DNA of 64,000 nucleotides from Trema orientale (taxonomy: Eukaryota > Streptophyta > Magnoliopsida > Rosales > Cannabaceae). The stretch spans positions 580,433 to 644,432 of the forward strand of contig JXTC01000040.1 of NCBI GenBank assembly GCA_002914845.1, given 5' to 3'. A model generated the notes under the pieces. It made no database searches and had not been told where the DNA came from. It saw nothing but the letters and a program-made list of their open reading frames with translations. Positions 34,977-46,906 of this stretch are shown in pieces (within the stretch, counting starts at the first letter, position 1; each line of letters opens with the position of its first letter). The position numbers and the translations under genes are program-made.

Positions 34977-35540
34977 TTAAGAGGAAGAAGATCCAGCGGC
35001 GCCAGCGCTAGTCAACAACCCGGCGTTCTCCTCGTCCAAGAACAGGTCATCGGTCTTCCGAAACGCCGCGTGGAGCACCACCACGACGGCGCCGATGAGC
35101 AGCGCCACCAGGATGTTGGTGGTGGCGCGCGTGAGGAGCAGGAAGACGACGGTGAGGACGGCGAGCGCGGCGAGCACGATGCGGTCGTCGATGGGGCGGC
35201 CGAGGAGGACGAGCGGCTCGTCGCGGAGGAAGTAGAGGAAGAGCCAGACGGCCATCATGACGACGAAGACGATGAGCGAGATCGGGTGCCAGAGGAGGCT
35301 GAGGAAGAGGATCGCCAGCACCACGATCGCGTAGTTGGTGCGGAAGTAGGCGGCGTTGGTGCGGACCCGGGCGATCGCGTCGCGGAGCCCGCCCGGGAGC
35401 CCGAGGGAGCGGACGTCGTACATGAGCTTCCACGGGCGGCGCGTGCCGAGCCCGGCCTTGAGCCGGTCCTTGGCGCGTGAAATGTACTCGAGGTTGGCCG
35501 AGGGCGAGGATGAGGTCGGGATGGCGCCGTAGTTGGTCAT
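34977..35540 (-). CDS. PRA1 family protein, PRA1.F type (prenylated Rab acceptor)
   Basis: An intronless frame of 187 residues. I chose the ATG at 35,540 ([10 protein letters not shown]) because it matches the usual PRA1.F length and start. An upstream in-frame ATG at 35,645 would add a Phe/Pro-rich leader atypical of the family. The domain spans about 20-165. It holds the [14 protein letters not shown] segment and two hydrophobic hairpins (about 70-105 and 120-160), separated by [15 protein letters not shown], the most conserved part of PRA1 proteins. The C-terminus is acidic then Ser/Ala-rich. PRA1 proteins sit in ER, Golgi and endosomal membranes and bind prenylated Rab GTPases during vesicle traffic. 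The coding region is strikingly GC-rich within AT-rich surroundings, which opens long false frames on both strands. Confidence 0.93.
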   Translation of the reverse strand: MTNYGAIPTSSSPSANLEYISRAKDRLKAGLGTRRPWKLMYDVRSLGLPGGLRDAIARVRTNAAYFRTNYAIVVLAILFLSLLWHPISLIVFVVMMAVWLFLYFLRDEPLVLLGRPIDDRIVLAALAVLTVVFLLLTRATTNILVALLIGAVVVVLHAAFRKTDDLFLDEENAGLLTSAGAAGSSSS

Positions 35541-36480
35541 GGTTTTCGCGTGGGTTTGGGGTTGTGAGAGGGGGGGGGTTTGACCCTTTTGGAGAGGGAA
35601 AAGTGGGGGAAGAAAGAAAATGGAAATATATAAATTTTGTGACAATCAATGAGGGGTTTATAATAGTAGTGTGTGGTTTAGCTTACTTATATATGATTAT
35701 TTGTTTTTATATTATAATAATAATAATGGTCAATTAGTCTCTAATTTGTACATAATTCTCTCCTTTTTTTTTTTCAAAAAAAAAAGGCAGAAGAATAGTA
35801 TTATTTGGAGGATATTAGGCGTGATCACTTATAAAGCTTGAGTTTTTGCTATTGTGATCTTAAATTTGATATTCGTGAAGGGTAGTTTTGATATATGATG
35901 TTACTAATTTATCAAAATTTTATTTTAATTGCTAATTCAGAAATAACTGCTTTGGAAACTGCTACTTTTGAAAACTCGCCAATAAATTGTGACTATCGTT
36001 CGTCTGAATGTTACTTGTTGTGTGTATTTGTCTTCTTTTCATTGTTTTTGTTTAGTGAAGTGGGATAAAGTGAGTGACTATTTTACTAGTGATTTGAAAC
36101 AAAATGAAAGCATTTAGCATTTGATTTAACCAATTGTAACTAACAATGTCCTTTTCATGTTTGATTCTAACGTTCTTTGTTTTGAATAAAACTAAACATA
36201 TCTTTTAACAAGGCCAATTTTTCCTTTTTAAAAGAAAAGAAGAAATAATTGCTATTTATATATCCTTGAAAAATTGTTTAAATGAACCAAAAATATTCTC
36301 TTTTTTGTTTCCAAAAAAGAAAAAAAAATAGTACAACAGATTATTATGCTATATCCTACGTTATGCAATTTCCCTTTTCCAAAATTTGGGTTAAGAAAAA
36401 AAAAGGAAAAAAAAAGTAAATAAAGTTGGTTGATGGCCATGCTAACTGCTAAGGACCCGACAATTACAACTACCCGCAAA
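35541..36480. other. PRA1 promoter side and AT-rich spacer
   Basis: The PRA1 leader on the minus strand is followed outward by AT-rich DNA with no recognised gene or element. Confidence 0.4.
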
Positions 36481-36860
36481 CAAGGGATAAGGTGGACTCG
36501 TGTGTGGATAAGACCACATTAAGCCTTTGTGGGGACGGCAATGATAAAGAGACGGCAAGATACCAACGAGGCCGGCCACTTGGCACGTGTCGTGCCCGTA
36601 GATACTAGAAATGTTATCAATCCCTTTTTTAAAGCAATAATTCGTCTATTATTTTAACTCAAAATTAAATATTTTCAGGTGTGACACGTGAGAGGTGAGC
36701 ATTGGAAGAAAAAATGAAAAGTGGGAAGCTTCCATCCAATGGATGGATGCCACATAAGGATGTGAGGATCTTTAGGGTGAAGTAGCATACATGGTTGAAT
36801 TGCTCCCGTTCAGGTCCAAGTATATAAAGCTCCATGGCATGTGGAAGTAATGAAATGATG
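36480..36860 (+). promoter_or_regulatory. Possible promoter with two G-boxes and a TATA box
   Basis: Two CACGTG cores occur, in GGCACGTGTCG (about 36,581) and GACACGTGAGAG (about 36,684). A TATATAAAG element follows at about 36,820. A CCATCCAATGGATGGATG palindrome lies between. The order would suit a plus-strand transcript starting near 36,850. No gene follows closely; the next plus-strand gene, PLD, begins coding 2.2 kb downstream. It could be a distal PLD promoter, a non-coding RNA promoter or a relic. Confidence 0.3.
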
Positions 36861-39025
36861 GGACGACATATCTATGAACCATATGCTTGTCTATCTAATT
36901 TGGTGGCATATTGATATGATAATGCAATAAGCTCTAAAGGGAGCATTTTTCTTTATTCTTTATTATTTTTTTTTCCCTCAAAAAGGGATCTTTTTATGTT
37001 TGTTTCATGGAAGCACTTTTATCATTGAGGGTGATTATGATTGATGGTTGTAACCTTTTTTGACAATAAAAGCAAAAATACCAATAAGAAAAAACCAAAA
37101 CAAGTTTCATTTTCTTGAAGCCTCATCCTTATGCGAACAAGCTGATTATAGCCCCTAAATTTTGTTCAAAGATGTTCTTACCAGCTGAACCGACAGCTTC
37201 TATTTATATATTTGTTGGGCTGTTCTTGAATTGTCTTGGACTCTTAAGGGAACAGCCCAAATTAATTGGGCTTGGATCAGAAATATGGACCAGTTTATAA
37301 ACAAGCCAGACTTGAAACTCATGACCAAACCACCTAAAAATGGCACCAATTAATGAAAATCTCATGAGCTTTAGCTTTACAAGTAGTGGCATGCTATCAA
37401 GGAATGGTGCGTAAGCCTTGATTTGGTGCCGTAAAGCTAAATCCATAGAACTATATGAGGTGCTAACGTCTTGATTACATCTAACACATCATTTTTGGGA
37501 TGTAGAGTAGCTAACATAGGCTCCATCAAATGCTTCATTGTGGTAATTTCGATATAACGGCCGCCTTGATTGTGGTAAGCATTTGTTGGGAAGCATAGGA
37601 GGCTCACCATAGTCAATGTTGGCCAAGGCTCCATCAAATGTAAGAGAATGGGTAAGGGAAAGTAATGAGACATATAATGAGGTGAGAAAGAAAAACTGAG
37701 AATGCTTGTGGAGAGGAATAACAAAGTACAGCCTAATATTGTACAATATATACTTCATGGTGTATAAGCTAATACATCATTTGATGTATTATTTCATGAG
37801 TCGTATTAAGTTACACAATACAAGACCACTAACAAATGCATTATTAATGCATTGAATCAAAATACTGTGCCTAATAAAGTGTACAAAAACATATACGTGC
37901 CTAATCTTGTAGTATCAAGTAATACCATATATGTGACCTTAATGATGTTTGTGGCAAATTGTGATCGATCATGTACCTTCTTTTTTCCCTTTAGGCGATC
38001 AGATAGCCTATTTAATAGTAACAATATCAAATGAATTTCACGTATTTATGGGGGAGAAAGTAATTAGTACAAAGAATTTCAGCCGTAGAATATACTAATA
38101 TGTTCGAAAAATATGCTCATCGATTGATCTTTTGCTTTAAATTTTGGAACAAACAATAAGGACTTGCTTTTGATCGACGAAATGATGAAAGTGATCTTTG
38201 AGTCTGGACATAACTTTCCTTGGCCTAACCCCTAAGTTGAATGGACCAAAGCATGTTATTTAATTCCGATCAACGTGATATTGGATCTTAAATATAATAA
38301 TAATAATAATAATAATAAGTAAATGAAAAAAAAAATAGTGTAACACGTGGGAGAGGAAGAAAGAGATAATAATCCTTTTTCCCATTGAAATTTCTAGAAA
38401 ATCACATAAGCCATGTTGTTTAATTGAGATGTGGGCTTATTGGCAAACTATGCAGTTCTTATAAAGAACTGAATATTAAGTAACTTTACACTAAAAGATA
38501 TTATTTTCGTGTATTCGATGGCTATGTAGTGGTTCTTCCTCTATAACTTATAAAGCTTCTCAAAGTTGTTAATTTTGTTTATATTGACGTCAAAATTGCC
38601 AAAGTCAGCTAGCTAGTCTGCTACGAATCGGTAAAAGGGTTTGGCCATTTCTTAGATGACCTGTATTTGGCATAATCTTAATATTTGGAAACACTTTAAT
38701 TAATTGTGTCCACATTTATGGGGCAAGGAAAGTTGTGATTAGGACATAAGAAACTTCAACTTGACGTTAAAACTTGCAACATTAGATCAGTGAGGTTGCC
38801 TTTAAGACTAGTTATAGATACTCTCACAAGTTTTTCCTACCGCGCCAACCAATTCCATTGTGCTCCAAGTAATTTTCCTAGTTGCTTCTTCAATTGCTGC
38901 ATCGAATTCTGGTTTATATATATGGAAAATGTTGGACCACATCATCATAATAACCTCAAAGGCGAAAACCAATCTATATTTTCTGTCCGAGGAAGATTTA
39001 TTATTGAGGTCTAAAGCTAGCATTA
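36861..39025. other. Spacer upstream of the PLD gene
   Basis: No gene is firmly supported. On the minus strand at 37,437-37,758 two overlapping frames stay open, and the phrase CATTTGATGGAGCC (minus sense) appears twice there, about 100 bases apart. This may be a gene fragment but I recognise no family. An (AAT)n run lies at about 38,295-38,320. Confidence 0.4.
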
Positions 39026-42000
39026 ATGGAGGGAAAACATAAGTTTCTCCATGGAACACTTGAGGCTACGATCTTCCATGCCACACCTTACACTCCACAA
39101 TTCTTCCCCTTCAATGTAAGTAATGGATTAACATGCTATATATGTTATATACATTTGGTAACATATATTTTCTAGTACTAATGATAACTTTATTTCCCAT
39201 CTGGGATTTTGTTCCGCAGTGTGTATTTGCCAATGGGAAGGGTGCATATGTGACCATAAAGATAAACGACAAGAAAGTAGCAAAAACGACATCAGAGCGC
39301 GACCGTGTTTGGAACCAAAGCTTTCAAATCCTCTGTGCTCATCCTTCAAGCTCAACAATCACCATAACGTTGAAAACTTCATGTTCCATCTTGGGAAAGT
39401 TCCAAATCCAAGCTCACCAAGTACTCGACGAATCGAGTTTGATTAACGGGTTCTTCCCTCTCTCGCTTGAAAATGGAAAGCAGCCTAATCAAGAACTCAA
39501 GCTCCGGTTCTTGCTGTGGTTCAAACCAGCAGAGTACGAACCAACTTGGGAAAAAGTACTTAGTGGTGGTGAATTTCAAGGGCTGAAGAATGCTTCATTT
39601 CCACAACGGTCAAATACTCATGTCACCCTTTATCAAGACGCTCATCATTGCTCAACTTTCCAGCCTCCATTTGATCTTTGTGGCACTCCTAGAAGGCTAT
39701 GGGAAGATGTATACAAAGCCATAGAAGGAGCCAAGTATTTGGTGTACATTGCAGGCTGGTCTTTCAATCCTAAAATGGTTCTGGTAATTGGACATAATCT
39801 ATAATAAGCACGCATCAATTTTCTATCTGAAACATGTTAAACACCATTAGTCTATGTGTGAGAATTTTTGGTCACAAGATTGACAGAACGTGCCTATCTT
39901 AAAATTGACATATACGAATATGTGATTGATTAAATGCTAACGTGTTTGTTGAACAGGTTAGAGATTCTCAAATCGAAATCCCACATGCGAAAGGAGTACA
40001 AATAGGGGAGTTGCTCAAGCGAAAGGCCGAAGAAGGCGTGGGGGTTAGAATAATGCTTTGGGACGACGAAACCTCCTTGCCACTCATCAAGAACAAAGGG
40101 ATAATGAGAACACATGATGAAGATGCTCTGGCTTACTTCAAACACTCCAAAGTAGTATGCAAATTATGTCCAAGACTTCACAACGAGTTCCCCACATTTT
40201 TCTCTCACCACCAAAAAACCATCACCGTTGACACAAAGTCTGATGCAACTAGTACTGATCGAGAAATTATGAGCTTCATCGGCGGATTAGACCTCTGCGA
40301 TGGCCGCTACGACACTGAGCAACACTCGCTGTTTCGCACGCTCAATGCCGAGTCTCATTGCTTCGATTTCTACCAAACAAACATCGCTGGCGCCAGCCTC
40401 CACAAAGGAGGGCCTAGAGAGCCTTGGCATGACTCTCACGCTTGCCTAACTGGCGAAGCAGCTTGGGATATCTTAACAAATTTCGAGCAAAGATGGACAA
40501 AACAATTGGACCCTTCACTATTAGTCCCCACTAGTACATTAACAAAGCTCATTAACCAGACTTATAGCAACTCAAACACCTCATCTGATCATCAAACTAG
40601 GAACTGGAAAGTTCAAGTGTTCCGTTCCATTGACCACGTGTCAGCAACCCAGTTGTTCAGAAACTTGACCGTTGAGCAAAGCATTCATGAAGCTTACGTA
40701 GACGCAATTAGGAAAGCTGACAAGTTTATCTACATTGAGAACCAATATTTCATTGGAGGGTGTCATTTGTGGGAGAAAGATAAGCATTGCGGGTGTAGGA
40801 ATCTGATCCCGGTTGAGATTGCGCTCAAAGTGGTGAATAAGATCAAGGCCAAGGAGAGATTTGCGGCTTATGTTTTGATACCTATGTGGCCCGAAGGAGT
40901 GCCCGAGAGTGAGTCAGTGCAGGACATATTGTATTGGACTAGAGAAACAATGACCATGATGTACAAATTGATTGGAGAAGCGATTGAGGAAAGTGGTGGT
41001 TCAGGGCACCCCAGAGATTACTTGAACTTTTTTTGCCTTGCGAATCGGGAAACGGAGAGGAATGGAGAGTATGTGCCACCTTATTCTCCTCACCCGGATT
41101 CGCATTACTGGAATGCTCAGAAGCATAGGAGGTTCATGGTGTATGTTCATTCCAAGCTCATGATAGGTATGTGTCCTCCTTTTCCAATATCTATATATAT
41201 ATGTTTTAATTGTTCTTCAAAAAGGGTGTTGAGTTAGAAAACTTACAGGAAAATTAAAGTGCTTAGCTCATACTAGCTAGATGATATATAAGATGTGTCT
41301 TAAACCAAATTGTAGCAGGTTTTGCATTGTACATACAACCTATGATTTGCTATATAAATATACGTCTTTACCTGCTAAGCTATATTGACTAGTTTTGTGC
41401 AATATAAAGTGGACAAATTGGTGTTTAATAAGGAAGGTTGTTGGGCTGTCCACTTTTCCTATTGTGATTTGTGGTTATTAGCGTAGAGTAATGCTAAGGG
41501 GTATTTATAGAGCTAATAGGGCAAACTTCTATTAACGTGTAATGTTAAGTACCGCAAGTCTCCTTTAGCATTTTCCTTTCCCAAAATATATGATTGAATT
41601 TAGAAAAATTGATTTAACAGCGCATGTGTTGCATATATATATAGCATAACGTATGATGATAGTACTCTATATATATATATACCACTATAATGTCTCTTAT
41701 TCTAACATTGCTTTATAAATTAATTTCCTTTTTTATTGTAATAAAAATGTTATTTAGCTTAAGACATTCAGAAACAGATATCAATTACTTCAGTTGACAA
41801 ATATTAATAAGATTATCTATAAATAATCATATAGTCAATAAAATATATACCTTCCAATAGTTATTAGGCAGCTAAAAGTAAACAATATATAGCATTCTGA
41901 TTATGTGGACTCTTTTATAGTATAAGACGAGTACTATGTATATATTGGTAAGTGTACTTTAGACTTTTAGCATGGTTACTCTGTTTCAGTATTTATATAT

Positions 42001-42742
42001 ATATATGGGCACTAATCCAGTACATTTTTTTTTTTTAACTTATGCATAGGTATCAATTGGACTAATGAAAAATATTTTTGCACATTTTTTTATATTAAAA
42101 AGTAGGAAAGAGAAAAAGCATTAATAATGCACGTCTTTTCATACATCTCATTTTAACCGTTAGATCATTGTTAGATGATGATCCAACGGCTAGAAAAAAA
42201 ATATCTCCACATAGGTAAAAAAAAAAAAATACCTACCGGATTGGTAACCTATATATATATATATATGTATATATAGGACATGATCATAAATTTCTCCTCT
42301 GTATTTTTCAGTGGACGATGCATACATCATCATAGGATCCGCAAACATAAACCAACGATCCATGGACGGCCAACGAGACACCGAGATCGCCATAGGCTGC
42401 TACCAACACGACCCTCAAACGACAGACATCCGAGCCTTCCGTACGTCGTTATGGTACGAACACACCTGGGGAGGAGGCTCAAACGACGACGTACTCCAGC
42501 TGGAGCCCCAAAGTCTGGAGTGCGTTGGGCGAATGCGTTCCATTGGAGACCAGACGTGGAGCGTTTACAGCGCAGATCAGGTGGTCGACATGGGTGGGGT
42601 CCACCTCGTGTCGTACCCCGTTACCGTAACGGAAAACGGTCGAGTCGAAGATCTTGAAGATGGGGGAGGTCGTTTTCCTGATACTAACACTCATGTCAGA
42701 GGAAAGAGATCCAAAGTTCTACCCCCCATTTTTACTACCTAA
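39026..42742 (+). CDS. PLDALPHA4: Phospholipase D alpha4 (PLD epsilon)
   Basis: Four exons: 39026-39115, 39220-39783, 39957-41166 and 42312-42742. All introns are GT-AG and they encode 764 residues, close to the Arabidopsis protein. The start gives MEGKHKFLHGTLEATIFHAT, the beginning of the C2 domain (about 1-130) that binds Ca2+ and membrane. Two catalytic HxKxxxxD motifs are intact: HQKTITVD at about 303-310 and HSKLMIVD at about 616-623, with the usual IENQYF and GSANINQRSMDG segments. The C-terminus GKRSKVLPPIFTT is typical of the alpha4/epsilon type. The enzyme hydrolyses membrane phospholipids to phosphatidic acid at the plasma membrane; the Arabidopsis enzyme promotes growth under low nitrogen. 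The third intron (about 1.1 kb) contains a Micron-like MITE. CBL10 follows in the same direction after about 680 bases. Confidence 0.96.
42007..42248. mobile_element. Micron-like MITE copy 2, inside PLD intron 3
   Basis: It starts GGGCACTAATCCAGTACATT and ends AATACCTACCGGATTGGTAA, imperfect inverted repeats shared with the copies at 1,709 and 54,951. Internally it has CCGTTAGATCATTGTTAGAT facing GATGATCCAACGG, a smaller hairpin. (TA)n tracts abut both ends (about 41,993-42,006 and 42,250-42,268). It lies about 60 bases upstream of the exon 4 acceptor, so it forms much of the 3' end of the intron. Confidence 0.7.
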
Positions 42743-43420
42743 TTAAGGTCCTAAAACTAATATTTGTTTATTAATTTGTCCCCATGTAAAAAAAAATTTT
42801 AAAAAAAATGTAAATATCACTTACTAATATATATATGTGTGAGATTTCACATACGAATTTTTATACGGAATCTTATAGACTTTTATCAGGCGTACACGTG
42901 TCCATCCATGATATCCACATCACAATTATGAACATAATATTGTATGTAGTGATGTAAGGATAAGATATGAAATGTGGGACCTAAATGATGAAACTTGAAA
43001 TGACTCTTTTCTCATATTTAGAAAATTAATCATTAGGGTAATGATTACATTTATGTAATGTCAATGACTCAAAAGATTCATTAGAGCCACAAACCTCCTT
43101 GACCACATAATTCCCAATAATGTTTGGATCGTCCACCATGGTAAAACGAAATAGAGAAATAGAGTTGCATATGATAGATCCACAAAATTAAAATCCACAT
43201 GGAAAATAATTGCTATAATAATATAGTTACTACCACTCGCGAGTACTAATAGGCAATAACTCTCTCTCTCTCTCTCTCTCTCTAAATTCTCTGACATGAA
43301 CTCATTTTTTTATTTCTTCTTTCTTTTCTCGGCTGCCAAACAGAAAATTGTGACATTTCTTATTATAACTGAAAAAATTTGTAAATTATATAAGGCGTAG
43401 GCGAGACGCTGCTCTGTGCG
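42743..43420. other. PLD-CBL10 spacer
   Basis: It contains the PLD 3' region and the CBL10 promoter and leader. A TC microsatellite lies at about 43,260-43,282. No additional gene. Confidence 0.5.
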
Positions 43421-45811
43421 ATGGTGACGCCGTTGAGGAGCCTTATTGAGGCTTTGATTCTCCGTTGCTTCGGTGGCGGCGTCCTCCACCGTCCGCGAAA
43501 CTGCTTCTCTTACCAGTTCGACGACGTCGTTCGCCTCGCTAACGATTCCCCCTGTTCGTCGTTTTTCAGTCTCTATTGTCGTTTTGTAATTTCCAGATAA
43601 TTCATCTCATGTTTGATTATTCGGAGTGTGTGTGCATCTTTGGGTTTTGGCAGTTAGTGTGAACGAGGTGGAGGCCTTGCGTGAATTGTTCAAGAAGTTG
43701 AGTAGTTCAATCATCGATGATGGCCTCATTCATAAGGTTGGTAACTGCTATTTTCTCAAGTCGACTCTTACTCTGTTCCATATCCATTTTTCACTTTTAG
43801 GGGTGGAAAAATATATAGTATATATGGGCGCGTCTACAGTAGGGGCGCCCTTACGTAGGACCCTGTCTATTCACCGTTAGATGGGAATCTGTATATAAAT
43901 AGATTCTCCACAGATTCTCGTTATTTCCCACAGATTCTCATCCAACGATAATTAAGGCATGACCCTACGTAAGGACGCCCCTAATATGTATATATATATA
44001 TATCTGGCAATGTGAGATATTCTTGATTTTCCTTTCTTTTTTTTTGGTAAAAAAAAAAATGTTACGTATAAGGTGTTTCAATTGCGGGGGTTAGTATACA
44101 AAATAGACGCAAGTCACTTTTAATAAATGACTATTCAATCATATTTGACACGTTTATCAACTCATTTGAAAAGTCAGTCTGTTTACTAAAAAGACAATTT
44201 TGGGTTTTCTAATATGAAGGAAGAGCTAAGATTGGCACTCCTCAAAACTGCCGCTGGTGATGATAATCTTTTTCTGGATAGAGTGAGTAAACCATGCCCA
44301 TTTTCTTATTTACTTACTTACTATATAATCTGATTAGTACTACATTATCCTTTGACTAGGGACATTAGGATGGTACCAAATTAATTCTTTTCACTATAGT
44401 CTTCTCCTTTGAATCGTACTGCCTCTCGGAAAGGCAGTAAACTTTAGCATCTTGCTCTAGATGATTTCATGGGAATAAATCATGGGTCCGACCACTCGAT
44501 CTAAAACGAATAAGAAATCTCTGCTCTTTTCCCTCCTCTTCCTTTATCTGGTGTTTTATGGTAAGATTACTTTACCTTACATGGTGATTTGTTGAGTTAC
44601 ATATAGGTATTTGATCTTTTTGATGAGAAGAAGAATGGTGTTATTGAATTTGAAGAGTTTGTCCATGCACTCAGCATATTTCATCCGAGTGCCCCTATGA
44701 TGGACAAGATTGATTGTAAGTACTCGAGAGGCCATCTTCAGTTGCTTTAAATTCTTCTTTTTTTACACCTGTTCACCGAATTTCGTGTTAAGAACAATAT
44801 TGGTCTATTTGTCTCCTATGGCTTGCATGCAGTCGCATTTAGATTGTATGATTTGAGGCAAACTGGATATATCGAACGGGAAGAAGTAAGTATCTTGATG
44901 TGTTATGTACTACTGGAAACTTGTTATAATGACAAGTTATTTTTCGTATTTGTATCTGATGTTTATAGCGATTACTGATTACATTGTTGTATTAAATTTC
45001 CAACTTTCCAAGGACCCCTTTAGACGGCTTTGGTATCACAAACCAAAATGTTCTTTTTTTTTTTTCCACTTATTCTGGTACCAGTACCCCTTTCCTTTCA
45101 GTTGGTGCATATCTCATTGTTTCATGGTTTGTTTTAGAAACAACTTATCTTTAAAGAGTTATGATTTCTCCTTTCAACTAGCCATATGATTAAATGTATT
45201 AACTGATCCCTTTGGTTTGCATTCAGGTCAAGCAAATGGTGATTGCCACTTTGTTGGAGTCTGACCTGCAAGTACCAGAGGAAACTATTGAAGCTATCGT
45301 TGATAAGGCATGGACTATCCATATCAAGACTCTTTTCTATCCATCTTCTAGAGTAATACGCTCTCAAAGTTTTTCTTTCCTTGCTCAGACATTCGCAGAT
45401 GTTGACGCTGATAACGACGGTAAAATTAACAAGGATGATTGGCAAGCTTTTGTTCTTCAGCAGCCAAAACTCATCAAGAACATGACACTTCCGCATTTAA
45501 AGTGAGTTCGTTCTTCAATATACAGTTGATATGATGCAACCTTTGAATCGATTGTTAACTAAACTATTTTATTTTCCAAGTTGATTCCTTCTTAACATAC
45601 TGTACAAACTCAGTCATCATCAATGGATGGACTAAAGTTACTTTGGTAGGATACATTCCCCAGGACCCTCCTGATAAAACTACATTCTCAAATGTACAGC
45701 TTATGTTTTGATCTCCCTGTGCCTTTCACCATATTGATTTACTTCCCATTTAACAGGGATCTTACGGCCGCGTTTCCCAGCTTTATCTTCAACACTGAAG
45801 TCGAAGACTAG
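43421..45811 (+). CDS. CBL10: Calcineurin B-like Ca2+ sensor, CBL10 type
   Basis: Eight exons: 43421-43553, 43654-43736, 44220-44282, 44607-44715, 44833-44885, 45227-45307, 45389-45501 and 45757-45811, encoding 229 residues. There are four EF hands: the 14-residue CBL-type loop at 61-74, then loops at 99-110, 136-147 and 180-191 (canonical [12 protein letters not shown]). The C-terminal FPSF (218-221), where CIPK kinases phosphorylate CBLs, is present. The N-terminus lacks the MGC myristoylation/acylation signal and has a short hydrophobic [10 protein letters not shown], as in CBL10, but is shorter than the Arabidopsis membrane anchor. An in-frame stop at 43,391 bars an upstream start in this exon. 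CBL10 recruits CIPK24 or CIPK8 to plasma membrane or vacuole for salt tolerance. The intron after exon 6 is a GC-AG intron of 81 bases with no stop in frame. Confidence 0.92.
43840..43985. mobile_element. GC-rich TA-flanked MITE in CBL10 intron 2
   Basis: It starts TAGGGGCGCCCTTACGTAGG and ends CCTACGTAAGGACGCCCCTA, nearly perfect inverted repeats of about 20 bases. Inside, a CCGTTAGATGGGAATCTGT block faces CAGATTCTCATCCAACG. TA-rich sequence lies on the left and (TA)n on the right. At about 146 bases it is short, non-coding and hairpin-forming. The inner CCGTTAGAT resembles the interior of the Micron-like copies, so a distant relation is possible. Confidence 0.65.
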
Positions 45812-46686
45812 AACGACGTGGTCAGTTCAATACGATATGTGTGCAAGTACACAACCATTGTCAGATTAGCTACAAAGGGCAACCGCTTGTACCCTTCGTT
45901 GGTCGTTTATTTTGCGTCAAGCGTCTTCAAATCATAGGCATTCTGCGAGATTTGAAGCTCTCTGGCAAAATTTAAGGCATCATCTATGAAAACTTTGTGT
46001 ATATTTTGATTTAGTAACTAATTTGTGAGCTCCATTCAAAAGAAATATAATAATTTGCGTCATCAATTCCAAGGCCTTGTAACCAGCAACATTACCTCAG
46101 AAACATGTTGACCAAATCCAATGAACTCCTGATTTCTTCACATTCGCTAGCCAAGGTGTTAGACAACGCAGGTCAACTTAGTGTATAACCTAGAGGGGTC
46201 TAGTACCTTTGTATGTTCATTACAGCGAGGGGGAAAACCTGTGTCACACCACTTAGTATCTTCACAGGACAATGCAAAGGATTCTGCTAATCCAACAATA
46301 CCGTCATCAACATCCACCCTTACGCTGTGGGGCGATTTTATTCACCATACTCATGAGCTTATGAAACCACTCCTCTGGCCATATCTATAAAGTCAGCCAC
46401 TTTGATGAAAAGTTAGAGCACGGAGGGGAAAAGACTTCAAAGCTAAAGTACTTTACTTTTCACGACCGGCCCGAAATGACCTCATAGCCATTCCAAACTA
46501 AAGGAAATGGCAAATTGCAGGGAGGGTAGCATCCTTCACTAGATAGCATCGCATTCGAAAAGTGGCATCTTGAAGGAAAAAACTTGTGGCAACCACATTA
46601 TCCAAAATCATCAGCGATTTACTCCCCGAATATGCTGACGACTACCAGAATACAATCTGCCAATACTTTGTTTTTCCATCACCAGA
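45812..46686. other. CBL10 3' region and spacer
   Basis: It has the CBL10 3' untranslated region and then sequence of moderate AT content with no convincing frame. A plus-strand frame at 46,181-46,390 has no motif. Confidence 0.45.
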
Positions 46687-46906
46687 TCATATTATGTCCC
46701 TGAGAAACAAAATCAGATCCTCTTCCACTCCTTGAACCTTCAAAGTCAGTTGCCTACCTTCCATCTGCAGCACAACAATAAAATGGAAAATTAGGGGAAA
46801 AAAATTACTGCAAAAACAGACAATACTATCGCAGTAGTTCGTAAAACTAAGGGCATAACCCAGAAAAAAAATAATAATTCAAAACAAATTGCTGACCATC
46901 ATTCAG

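Noticed and set aside
35047-35649. Long second frame of 200 codons (minus) and a 136-codon frame (plus) over the PRA1 gene
   Set aside because: Both lie within the GC-rich PRA1 coding region, where stops are rare. Their products are low-complexity Arg/Pro/His- or Glu/Asp-rich and match no family.
39379-39579. Minus-strand frames opposite PLD exons
   Set aside because: They are shadows of the conserved PLD reading frame, which is supported by both HKD motifs and splice sites.
45308-45388. Reading CBL10 exons 6 and 7 as a single exon in the main model
   Set aside because: The 27 extra residues are absent from other CBL proteins as I know them, and a GC donor and AG acceptor bracket them. Retention is reported as a possible variant only.
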